A stretch of 24,882 bases of DNA from an uncultured Blautia sp. (GTDB taxonomy: Bacteria; Bacillota; Clostridia; Lachnospirales; Lachnospiraceae): NCBI GenBank assembly GCA_934402155.1, contig CAKRTP010000016.1:1-24882 (forward strand), read 5' to 3'. The translations under genes were made by a program, and so were the position numbers. The notes beneath the pieces were generated by a model. It saw only the letters and a program-made list of their open reading frames with translations. It did no database searches and was not told the DNA's origin. Positions 1 through 7,168 of this stretch are shown here, one piece after another (position 1 is the stretch's first letter; every line of letters begins with the position of its first letter).

Positions 1-2358
1 CAGATTTTTCAGGCAGTATGTTATACAGTAAAAGACGTTATCATTGATAAATGGCTGGAAACACAGAATGCATATAAAGAGCAGGATCCGAAGACAGTTT
101 ATTATATGTCCATGGAGTTCCTTATGGGACGTGCTCTTGGAAACAATCTGCTTAACCTGACAGCATATAAAGAAGTAAAAGAAGCTCTGGATGAGCTTGG
201 CCTTGATCTTAATGTGATCGAGGATCAGGAACCGGATCCGGCACTTGGCAATGGTGGTCTGGGACGTCTGGCAGCATGCTTCCTGGATTCTCTTGCAACA
301 TTGAATTACAGTGCGTATGGATGTGGTATCCGTTATCGTTATGGTATGTTCAAACAGCAGATCAAAGACGGATATCAGGTAGAAGTTCCGGATAACTGGC
401 TTAAAGACGGATACCCATTTGAACTTCGTCGTCCGGAATACGCAAAAGAAGTTCATTTTGGCGGATATGTAGATGTTGAATATGATCCGGCAACAGGTTC
501 CAACAAATTCGTACACAAGGGATATCAGGCAGTAAAAGCTGTCCCGTTTGATATGCCGATCGTAGGATACAACAACAATATTGTAAATACTTTAAGAATC
601 TGGGATGCAGAGCCGATCGTAGACTTCGAACTTGATTCCTTTGATAAAGGTGATTACAAAAAAGCAGTTGAGCAGGAAAACCTTGCCCGCAATATCGTAG
701 AAGTTCTTTATCCGAACGACAATCATATGGCAGGTAAAGAACTGCGTCTGAAACAGCAGTATTTCTTTGTATCTGCAAGTCTTCAGGCTGCAATCGAGAA
801 ATACAAAAAAGACCATAAAGATATCATGAAACTTTATGAGAAAGTTACTTTCCAGATGAACGATACTCATCCGACAGTAGCTGTAGCAGAGCTTATGCGT
901 ATCCTTATGGACGAAGAAGGTCTTGGCTGGGATGATGCATGGTCTGTAACAACAAAATGTGTTGCTTACACAAACCATACAATCATGGCAGAGGCTCTTG
1001 AGAAATGGCCGGTTGAGCTGTTCTCCAGACTGCTTCCACGTGTATATCAGATCATCGAGGAGATCAACCGTCGTTTCATCCTTGATATTCAGGCTAAATA
1101 TCCGGGAAACTATGACAAGATCAAGAAGATGGCAATCCTCTATGATGGACAGGTAAAAATGGCTCATCTTGCAATCGTTGCAGGTTATTCTGTAAACGGT
1201 GTTGCAAAACTTCATACAGAGATCCTTAAGAAACAGGAACTGAGAGACTTCTACGAAATGATGCCGGAGAAATTCAATAACAAGACAAACGGTATTACTC
1301 AGAGACGTTTCCTGCTTCACGGAAACCAGCTTCTTGCAGACTGGGTAACTGATCATATCGGACCGGAATGGATCACAGATCTCTCACAGATCAGCAAGCT
1401 GAAAGTATATGTTGATGATGAAAAAGCACAGCAGGAATTCATGAACATCAAATACCAGAACAAAGTTCGTCTGGCTAAATATATCCTTGAGCATAATGGG
1501 GTAGAAGTAAATCCACGTTCTATCTTTGACGTTCAGGTTAAGAGACTTCATGAGTACAAACGTCAGCTTCTGAACATCCTGCATGTTATCTATCTGTATG
1601 ACCAGATCAAGAAACATCCGGAAATGGATTTCTATCCGAGAACATTTATCTTTGGTGCTAAAGCATCCGCAGGTTATGCTCGTGCCAAGAAGATCATCAA
1701 ACTGATCAACTCTGTTGCAGATGTTGTAAACAACGATGCTTCTATTGATGGCAAACTGAAAGTTGTATTCATCGAGAACTATCGTGTATCCAATGCTGAA
1801 ATGATCTTTGCAGCAGCAGATGTATCTGAGCAGATTTCTACTGCAAGTAAAGAAGCTTCCGGTACAGGTAACATGAAATTCATGCTGAACGGTGCACCTA
1901 CTCTGGGAACCATGGATGGTGCCAATGTTGAGATCGTTGATGAAGTTGGCAAAGAAAATGCATTTATCTTTGGTCTGAGTGCAGACGAAGTTATCAATTA
2001 TGAAAACAACGGCGGATATGATCCGAGAGTCATCTATAATACAGATGATGAGATCCGTCAGGTGCTGACAGAGCTTGTTAATGGAACATTCTCTTCTGAT
2101 ACAGAACTGTTCCGTGATCTGTACAACTCACTTCTCAACCAGAATGGTGGAGAGAGAGCTGACCAGTATTTCATCCTTGCTGATTTCCGCTCCTATGCAG
2201 CAGCACAGAAGAAAGTGGAAGAAGCATACAAAGATGAAAAAGGCTGGGCTCGTATGGCTATGCTGAACACAGCATGTGCTGGTAAGTTTACATCCGACAG
2301 AACTATTGAGGAGTATGTAGAGGATATCTGGCATCTGGATAAAGTATTCATCAAATAA
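1..2358 (+). CDS. glgP: Glycogen/maltodextrin phosphorylase, 5'-truncated by window
   Basis: This enzyme removes glucose from the non-reducing ends of alpha-1,4-glucans with phosphate, giving glucose 1-phosphate; it is cytoplasmic and PLP-dependent. The frame is open from base 1, so the true start lies upstream; 785 residues are visible, and by comparison with the roughly 800-residue family only a few dozen are missing. The N-terminal block YYMSMEFLMGRALGNNLLNL and the block EDQEPDPALGNGGLGRLAAC are typical of the family. The PLP lysine lies in EASGTGNMKFMLNGAP and is encoded at 1876-1878. TMDGANVEI follows, as in animal and bacterial phosphorylases. The gene ends at a bidirectional terminator. 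Glycogen branching enzyme lies about 20 kb downstream on the same strand, so the glycogen genes are not one operon. Glycogen and maltodextrin phosphorylase cannot be told apart from sequence alone. Confidence 0.96.
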   Translation, partial: QIFQAVCYTVKDVIIDKWLETQNAYKEQDPKTVYYMSMEFLMGRALGNNLLNLTAYKEVKEALDELGLDLNVIEDQEPDPALGNGGLGRLAACFLDSLATLNYSAYGCGIRYRYGMFKQQIKDGYQVEVPDNWLKDGYPFELRRPEYAKEVHFGGYVDVEYDPATGSNKFVHKGYQAVKAVPFDMPIVGYNNNIVNTLRIWDAEPIVDFELDSFDKGDYKKAVEQENLARNIVEVLYPNDNHMAGKELRLKQQYFFVSASLQAAIEKYKKDHKDIMKLYEKVTFQMNDTHPTVAVAELMRILMDEEGLGWDDAWSVTTKCVAYTNHTIMAEALEKWPVELFSRLLPRVYQIIEEINRRFILDIQAKYPGNYDKIKKMAILYDGQVKMAHLAIVAGYSVNGVAKLHTEILKKQELRDFYEMMPEKFNNKTNGITQRRFLLHGNQLLADWVTDHIGPEWITDLSQISKLKVYVDDEKAQQEFMNIKYQNKVRLAKYILEHNGVEVNPRSIFDVQVKRLHEYKRQLLNILHVIYLYDQIKKHPEMDFYPRTFIFGAKASAGYARAKKIIKLINSVADVVNNDASIDGKLKVVFIENYRVSNAEMIFAAADVSEQISTASKEASGTGNMKFMLNGAPTLGTMDGANVEIVDEVGKENAFIFGLSADEVINYENNGGYDPRVIYNTDDEIRQVLTELVNGTFSSDTELFRDLYNSLLNQNGGERADQYFILADFRSYAAAQKKVEEAYKDEKGWARMAMLNTACAGKFTSDRTIEEYVEDIWHLDKVFIK

Positions 2359-2410
2359 TATCTCCGCAAAGTGGACATTTGTCCTGTGTATGAAACGATT
2401 GTGGGTAAAT

Positions 2411-2447
2411 AAAAAGGATCTGGCTCAGGTGAGTCAGATCCTTTTTT
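2411..2447. terminator. Bidirectional intrinsic terminator between glgP and the HD gene
   Basis: The stem GGATCTGGCTC/GAGTCAGATCC with an AGGT loop (one G-U pair) is flanked by an A-run on the left and six T on the right. It can end glgP on the plus strand and the converging HD-domain gene on the minus strand. Confidence 0.9.
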
Positions 2448-2461
2448 GTGGAGAATGTGGA

Positions 2462-3241
2462 TTAATTCCAGGTATATCCCGGATTGGTGTGGATAAAGTC
2501 TGCCAGATGAGTACGGATATTTTCCATCTTCTGGCGGGTATCAGGATTGCTGTATGGAATACGGTCAATAATTTTGTTGAGATAGTCGTGTTCTTCGATA
2601 ATGTCGAGGGTTGCACGGAAGTTTATATCGAGGAAGTATGCAACGTAGGATACCCAGTAATCCATTCTGGTGATGCGGTCAGGGGAGTAGATGCACTGGT
2701 TTTGGAAAACAGTGTTGTAGATGATAGGGGTAATTTCCTGGGATCCGATTTCTTCTCCGGAAGCTCCCATAAAAACCTGAAGATCATCTTCTAATTTCAC
2801 CCTGCAGTTATCCAGTTTATCTGCATCGCGAATCAGACGGGCATGAAGAAGAATGCGCGGATCGGAGATCCCCTCAAGTCTGAAATCGCTGTGTCTTGCG
2901 ATGGCAGTGCGGATGATATCATCCCATGTGGGTTCTGAAACAAACTGGCGGATCAGACCTTCGTCAAATAAAACCTGTACGCCGTAGGCGGCATGATCCA
3001 TAGTTGCAGGTTCGAAGCTGTCAAAACGCTTTAGCTGTTCAAATCGTCCGATATCGTGAAGCAGGGCAATGATTCTGGCAAGTTCGGTATCTTCAGCAGA
3101 CAGGTGCATATGTTCGCAGATATCTGTCATAGCATCTACAACCCCGTAGGTATGGATGATTTTCAGATGAACCTTATCATTGGCACGGTCGTAACCATCC
3201 AGATATTTTTCAAATTGTTTTTTGGCATTGTTGTAATTCAT
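2462..3241 (-). CDS. HD-domain metal-dependent phosphohydrolase
   Basis: This 259-residue cytoplasmic protein belongs to the HD superfamily, whose members hydrolyse phosphate esters of nucleotides or other small molecules using a metal pair. The visible motif series is H26 or H30 in the first helix, LHDIG with H62 and D63, MDHAAYG with H83, ARHSD with H117, and RDADKLDN around residues 138-145. This set of His and Asp residues resembles the YfbR/RelA-like HD fold, and no partner domain is attached. The substrate cannot be deduced. A ribosome binding site (AAGGA) lies about 11 bases before the ATG. The upstream AraC-family regulator on the same strand ends only 18 bases before this start, so the two are probably one transcript. 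I infer general nucleotide or phosphate-ester housekeeping and leave the symbol empty. Confidence 0.9.
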   Translation of the reverse strand: MNYNNAKKQFEKYLDGYDRANDKVHLKIIHTYGVVDAMTDICEHMHLSAEDTELARIIALLHDIGRFEQLKRFDSFEPATMDHAAYGVQVLFDEGLIRQFVSEPTWDDIIRTAIARHSDFRLEGISDPRILLHARLIRDADKLDNCRVKLEDDLQVFMGASGEEIGSQEITPIIYNTVFQNQCIYSPDRITRMDYWVSYVAYFLDINFRATLDIIEEHDYLNKIIDRIPYSNPDTRQKMENIRTHLADFIHTNPGYTWN

Positions 3242-3259
3242 ATATAATCAGTCCTTATC

Positions 3260-4141
3260 TTAGTTCAGTAAATTTTTTCGATATTCTCTTGGGCTGCAGC
3301 CTTTGATCTTGCTGAATACTTTTGAGTAATAGTTGGAGTCGGAAAAACCGGTCTTTTCTGCAATAGTGCTGATGGATTCTTTCGTGTTCAGATACTCCAG
3401 ACTGCGTTCGATTCTGTATTCCTGCAGAAATGCAAAAAGTGTGGTATTCATATGGCGTTTAAACAGGCGTGTACATTCACTTTCACATAGATGAAGGCTT
3501 TCAGAAATATCTGTCAGAGTGATTCTGTTCATATAATTCTGTTCTATGTAGGAAAGGATTTTTCGGATTCGTTCGTATTCTGTGAGATCAGACGCAGTGG
3601 CAGCCTGGTGAGGGAGATGTTCTGCAAGAAGCCGCCACATGATCTGCATTCGTATGGAAATATCCAGTTCATAAAAATCAGGATGTTCTTTATCCAGTGT
3701 GATGATCTCCAGCATTCTGTCGCGAAAAGCATTGTGCCAGTTCTGGCTGTAATTAATATGTATGCCACAGACAGAGAGATCCTGAATAACAGGATCTACA
3801 TACTTTGTGCAGATAGTACTGCGAAAAAAACCATAGATCAGCTTGGGGTCAAAAGTGATAGGGATATAAGAACAATCTTTCTGATGTTCCATTTCTCCGG
3901 AATGCAGGGCATTGGAATTACAAAAAATAATATCACCTTCTTTTAAGTGAAAGGAGCGGTTATTTATTCGATAGTGCATGGCACCTTTTTTTATATAAGT
4001 GATCTCAATCTCCGGATGACAGTGCCACATAAAAGAGTTGGAGTCATATTCAGACAGTTTATGATAACTGACAAGAAATGGAAAATGGTCACTGCCATGT
4101 TTTTTTAATTCTTTTTGAAACTGATTTGTAATGATCTGCAT
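3260..4141 (-). CDS. AraC-family transcriptional regulator with cupin sensor domain
   Basis: This is a 293-residue one-component regulator, probably responding to a sugar. The open frame extends to 4240, but I place the start at 4141 because GAGGAG sits about 6 bases before that ATG and the extension looks non-coding. Residues about 35-95 form a cupin sugar-sensing domain (MWHCHPEIEITYI, then the EGDIIFCNSNALH core). Residues about 190-292 form the double helix-turn-helix DNA-binding domain, ending in GFSDSNYYSKVFSKIKGCSP followed by REYR, the AraC signature. It is divergent from the galactokinase-family gene across 240 bases, a common arrangement for a local regulator, so control of that gene is likely but inferred. 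The HD gene follows by 18 bases. Confidence 0.92.
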   Translation of the reverse strand: MQIITNQFQKELKKHGSDHFPFLVSYHKLSEYDSNSFMWHCHPEIEITYIKKGAMHYRINNRSFHLKEGDIIFCNSNALHSGEMEHQKDCSYIPITFDPKLIYGFFRSTICTKYVDPVIQDLSVCGIHINYSQNWHNAFRDRMLEIITLDKEHPDFYELDISIRMQIMWRLLAEHLPHQAATASDLTEYERIRKILSYIEQNYMNRITLTDISESLHLCESECTRLFKRHMNTTLFAFLQEYRIERSLEYLNTKESISTIAEKTGFSDSNYYSKVFSKIKGCSPREYRKNLLN

Positions 4142-4210
4142 AGGTATCTCCTCTATTATAATAAAGAAATAGTCAGTTTTACCGCAGGAAATTACGGTTA
4201 TTTTCTTTTT

Positions 4211-4240
4211 ATTATAGGACGGTTTATATAAAAAACGCAA
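4211..4240 (-). promoter_or_regulatory. Candidate sigma-A promoter for the AraC/HD pair
   Basis: On the minus strand a TATAAT at 4216-4211 is preceded, after an 18-base spacer, by TTGCGT at 4240-4235. Transcription would start near 4204. An imperfect inverted repeat with ACCG/CGGT arms (4181-4198) lies just downstream and could be an autoregulatory operator; that is inference. Confidence 0.5.
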
Positions 4241-4266
4241 GATATTACTGTTTTTTCGCAGATTAA

Positions 4267-4297
4267 TTAAGGTATTTTATCTGGAATGCAGTATAAT
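4267..4297 (+). promoter_or_regulatory. Possible promoter for the galactokinase gene
   Basis: A perfect TATAAT at 4292-4297 lies about 85 bases upstream of the galactokinase start. The -35 region is poor (TTAAGG at 4267-4272, 19-base spacer), which would fit a promoter needing an activator such as the divergent AraC-family protein. Only the -10 is convincing. Confidence 0.35.
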
Positions 4298-4381
4298 GAA
4301 TTATAAGATACATGATGAGAGTGCGTAAATAAACAGAACTTTATATGGGATGTATTAAAAATGTAAAAGGAGAATGAAAGC

Positions 4382-5617
4382 ATGAATTTACCAGAAACAG
4401 CAAAACTTCAGGAAATTTACGGAGAAACAGAAATCTGTGGTGCACGTTTCAAAAAACTCGCAGATAATTTTGCAGAAACCTATAAGCATGATAAAGCAGA
4501 ATATTTTACATCACCGGGAAGAACTGAGATTATCGGAAATCATACAGATCATAATGGAGGTAAGGTAATCGCAGGAAGTATCAATCTGGATACAATTGGG
4601 GCTGCTTATCCAAATGGTACTCAGACAATTCGTATTACCAGTGAAGGTTACAGAGATGAGATTGTAGTAGACCTTACAAAACTCAGTAAGTCAAATTACA
4701 AAAAAGGAACACCGGCACTTGTCGCAGGAATGATGGAAGGTGCTCAGAAGAATGGATTTAAAACAGCAGGATTTGATGCATATGTAAGTACAAATGTCAT
4801 TGCAGCTGCAGGCGTCAGTTCATCTGCATCTTTTGAGATGCTGATCTGTACGATCATTGACAACTTTTTCAATGAAGGAAAAATGACATACAATGATTAT
4901 GCAAAAATCGGACAGTATGCAGAGAATGTATATTGGGACAAAGCTTCCGGAATGATGGATCAGATGGCTTGTGCGGTTGGAGGTCCGGTTCTTTTTGACT
5001 TTGCAGACAGAGACAATCTGAAATACAGTAAACTGGATTTTTCTTTTGGAAAATTCGGCTACAGACTTGTTATTGTAAACACAGGAAAGGGTCATGCAGA
5101 CTTAAGCCAGGAATACTCTGAAATTCCGGGAGAAATGAAAGCTGTTGCAAAAGTACTTGGTGTGGAGCTTCTTCATGAGACAAATGTAGATGCACTTCTT
5201 GAGCATTGCAATGAGATTGAGGATGACAGAGCTGTTCTCCGCGCACTTCACTTCTTTGGAGAAACTTCCCGCGTAGATGAGGCAGCAGACGCAATCCATC
5301 ACGAAGATTATGATAAATTCCTGAAACTTATTGATGAGTCCGGAACTTCTTCATGGGAACTTCTTCAGAACTGTTACACAATGAAAGATTTCCACGAACA
5401 GAAGATCACCAGAACGCTTGCACTTACCCAGCTTTTCCTTAAGAAGATCGGAGCAGGTGTCTGCCGTGTTCATGGAGGCGGTTTTGCAGGTGTTATTGCC
5501 GCAATCGTTCCGGAAAAAGAGCAGGATAATTATGTGGAATATATTTCCAGATTTGTCGGAAAAGAAAATGTATATCCGATGGATATCCGTGCGATTGGAG
5601 CAGCACATATCGGATAA
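4382..5617 (+). CDS. galK: Galactokinase family protein (GHMP kinase)
   Basis: The likely reaction is ATP-dependent phosphorylation of galactose at C1, the first step of the Leloir pathway, in the cytoplasm. The 411 residues are slightly longer than the usual 390. The start is supported by AAAGGAG 8 bases upstream. Motif 1 is SPGRTEIIGNHTDHNGG at residues 44-60, a variant of the standard GRVNLIGEHTDYNGG that keeps the sugar-contacting Asp. Motif 2, the ATP loop, is AAGVSSSASFE at 142-152. The catalytic Asp is D193 in SGMMDQMA. Motif 3 is CRVHGGGFAGVIAAIV at 361-376. I know of similarly diverged motif 1 sequences in Clostridia annotated as galactokinase, but a related substrate such as N-acetylgalactosamine is possible. 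No galT or galE is next to it. The gene ends at a shared terminator. Confidence 0.88.
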   Translation: MNLPETAKLQEIYGETEICGARFKKLADNFAETYKHDKAEYFTSPGRTEIIGNHTDHNGGKVIAGSINLDTIGAAYPNGTQTIRITSEGYRDEIVVDLTKLSKSNYKKGTPALVAGMMEGAQKNGFKTAGFDAYVSTNVIAAAGVSSSASFEMLICTIIDNFFNEGKMTYNDYAKIGQYAENVYWDKASGMMDQMACAVGGPVLFDFADRDNLKYSKLDFSFGKFGYRLVIVNTGKGHADLSQEYSEIPGEMKAVAKVLGVELLHETNVDALLEHCNEIEDDRAVLRALHFFGETSRVDEAADAIHHEDYDKFLKLIDESGTSSWELLQNCYTMKDFHEQKITRTLALTQLFLKKIGAGVCRVHGGGFAGVIAAIVPEKEQDNYVEYISRFVGKENVYPMDIRAIGAAHIG

Positions 5618-5664
5618 ACAACAGTTGGCGGTCAGAATACCGATGTATTCTTAAATATGATATA

Positions 5665-5703
5665 AAAATAAACCTCTGGATCATACCAGGGGTTTATTTT
5701 TTT
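5665..5703. terminator. Bidirectional terminator between galK and plsC
   Basis: A 14-15 bp stem (AAAATAAACCTCTGG pairing with CCAGGGGTTTATTTT, including a G-U pair) encloses a short loop and continues into a T-run; the left flank is A-rich. It can serve both converging genes. Its right half overlaps the last codons of the acyltransferase gene. Confidence 0.88.
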
Positions 5704-6421
5704 CGAGCATATCATGAAGGATGTTCTGAGTGTATGCACCGAGATGTTTCTGATCTTCTTTTGGAAGGTCCTTGACGTAGATTGGCTTGCCGTATTCCAA
5801 AACGACATGAGTTGATTTAATTTTTGGAAAATGTGCTTCAAAAATTTCGACAGTGTTGTTGAGTGCCATAGGGATAATTGCACATCCTGTCTTGGAAGCA
5901 ATTTTGAAACTTCCATCATGGAAAGGAAGAAGTTCCAGATCATCTGCATTTTTGTTGCGGGTGCCTTCCGGGAAAATACAAATGGAGATTCCGGATTTTA
6001 TTTTATCGATGGCTGCGAGGATAGTTTTTAATCCCTGTTTGATATCCTTACGGTCAAGGAACAGACAGTGAAGATATTTCATCCAGTTAGAAAGAAGTGG
6101 ATAGCGTTCCATTTCTTTTTTTGCAATGTAACCTGTACAGATCGGGCAGCGGCTGTAAGTAAGCAGAATGTCAAAATAGCTTCTGTGATTGCCGATGTAA
6201 AGAACAGGTTCATCCTTTGGAACATTTTCTTCACCAATTACGGTGACTTTTGTTCCGGCTTCCCAGAGGATAAAGCGGAAAACAGCCTGAATAATGCGCA
6301 GGGAACTGATTTCCTTGGCTTTCGGGGAAAAGTATCCGATGATCCATTCGACCAGAAGGATAGGGATGGAAAGGATCAGAAACCCGATGACCGTGATGGC
6401 AACAATGATAAAACGAATCAT
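5681..6421 (-). CDS. plsC: 1-acyl-sn-glycerol-3-phosphate acyltransferase (PlsC family)
   Basis: This 246-residue membrane enzyme probably adds the second acyl chain to lysophosphatidic acid to give phosphatidic acid, the precursor of membrane phospholipids. A hydrophobic N-terminal segment (about residues 2-27) anchors it. The catalytic NHxxxxD motif is NHRSYFD at 78-84, and the phosphate-binding motif is FPEGTR at 150-155. Both have normal spacing. AGAGGA lies before the ATG. The gene is alone on its strand, divergent from the PrcB-like lipoprotein gene. The last residues (LEKNKPLV) are encoded by the shared terminator stem. PlsC-family members can also acylate other lysolipids, so the substrate is inferred from family. 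Confidence 0.93.
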   Translation of the reverse strand: MIRFIIVAITVIGFLILSIPILLVEWIIGYFSPKAKEISSLRIIQAVFRFILWEAGTKVTVIGEENVPKDEPVLYIGNHRSYFDILLTYSRCPICTGYIAKKEMERYPLLSNWMKYLHCLFLDRKDIKQGLKTILAAIDKIKSGISICIFPEGTRNKNADDLELLPFHDGSFKIASKTGCAIIPMALNNTVEIFEAHFPKIKSTHVVLEYGKPIYVKDLPKEDQKHLGAYTQNILHDMLEKNKPLV

Positions 6422-6445
6422 AATGAAGTCCTCTTTCTGATTATA

Positions 6446-6457
6446 TTTAACCGGATC
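6446..6457. repeat. 12-base direct repeat TTTAACCGGATC, copy 1
   Basis: It is identical to a second copy at 6578-6589 in the same divergent intergenic region. This copy lies next to a minus-strand TATAAT (6445-6440) that could be the -10 of plsC, so a protein bound here might affect plsC. A shared TAAATCTTTT follows 3 bases later (6461-6470). Confidence 0.55.
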
Positions 6458-6492
6458 AAGTAAATCTTTTGTCTCAATTGCAAAAAGAAATA

Positions 6493-6507
6493 AACTGCAG
6501 AGCAGTT
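6493..6507. promoter_or_regulatory. Perfect inverted repeat AACTGC-AGA-GCAGTT
   Basis: This 15-base operator-like inverted repeat with 6-base arms lies 13 bases upstream of a TATAAT at 6521-6526 on the plus strand. No good -35 is visible for that TATAAT. A regulator binding site is possible but unproven. Confidence 0.35.
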
Positions 6508-6577
6508 ATCCGATTATGAGTATAATGAAAATTATATTATCAGTATAAGGGATATTTAAAATAGTTGCAATAAATCT

Positions 6578-6589
6578 TTTAACCGGATC
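6578..6589. repeat. 12-base direct repeat TTTAACCGGATC, copy 2
   Basis: Second copy of the element at 6446-6457. TAAATCTTTT directly precedes and overlaps it (6571-6580), whereas in copy 1 the same decamer follows. It ends 2 bases before the -35 of the sigma-E-like promoter, a position suited to a regulator. Confidence 0.55.
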
Positions 6590-6591
6590 GC

Positions 6592-6620
6592 GAATATCCG
6601 CCTGACTCTCAGCATAGAAT
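6592..6620 (+). promoter_or_regulatory. Sigma-E-like sporulation promoter for the prcB-like/sipL genes
   Basis: GAATATC (6592-6598), a 14-base spacer and CATAGAAT (6613-6620) closely match the mother-cell sigma-E consensus (KMATATT, 14-15 bases, CATACAAT). Transcription would start near 6627, 24 bases before the lipoprotein start. SipL is a mother-cell spore-coat morphogenesis protein, so this promoter class fits the downstream gene. Confidence 0.55.
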
Positions 6621-6650
6621 ACATATTGAAAAAGAGCGGACAGGAAAATA

Positions 6651-7112
6651 ATGCCTATGCAGAAGACTCTGTCTGCAAAAATCGGACGAAATCGGTCAAA
6701 ACGAAACAGAACAGGTATCTGGTGTGTTTTGCTGATTTTTTTTCTTGTATCCGGGGGATGCAGTCTGGTAAAAATAGAGGAAGGAGATAGAATACCTCTT
6801 GAATATACGGTGACAGAAGAAGCGGAACTTCCGGAGGCGGCAAGAGAACTGATCCGGGAAAAAAAATCTGATGAATTTCAGATAACCTATCAAAAAGGAG
6901 ACTATCTGTATCTCATCAGAGGATATGGAAAACAGATGAGTGGAGGATACAGCATTCAGGTATCAGAACTTTCTGCCTCTTCTACAACGATCTTTTTTAA
7001 AACGAGGCTGATTGGTCCGAAGAAAGAAAATCAGAGCGGAGTGCCATCATATCCTTATATTGCAGTGAAAACACGTTACAGGGAAAAACCTGTGAAATTT
7101 GAATATAAATAA
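6651..7112 (+). CDS. PrcB-like lipoprotein
   Basis: This is a 153-residue predicted lipoprotein. A basic N-terminal region (residues 10-21) precedes a hydrophobic stretch (22-34) and the lipobox VSGGC, with lipidated Cys37. The C-terminal half (GGYSIQVSEL near 102-111, then PYIAVKTRYR) resembles the PrcB C-terminal domain, named after a subunit of a Treponema outer-sheath protease complex; in Firmicutes the role is not established. An AGGA lies 7 bases before the ATG; Met3 is an alternative start. It lies 56 bases upstream of the SipL-like gene, behind a sigma-E-like promoter, so a role in spore formation is plausible but inferred. No protease gene is adjacent. Confidence 0.8.
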   Translation: MPMQKTLSAKIGRNRSKRNRTGIWCVLLIFFLVSGGCSLVKIEEGDRIPLEYTVTEEAELPEAARELIREKKSDEFQITYQKGDYLYLIRGYGKQMSGGYSIQVSELSASSTTIFFKTRLIGPKKENQSGVPSYPYIAVKTRYREKPVKFEYK

Positions 7113-7168
7113 GCAGTGCGGGCAGATGGATAGTGTTGTTTTACTGATCATGAGAGGAGCGGTCAGAG

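Noticed and set aside
592..1356. 254-residue minus-strand open frame inside glgP
   Set aside because: It is a shadow of the highly conserved phosphorylase; the translation has no recognisable motif, and codon use follows the plus-strand gene.
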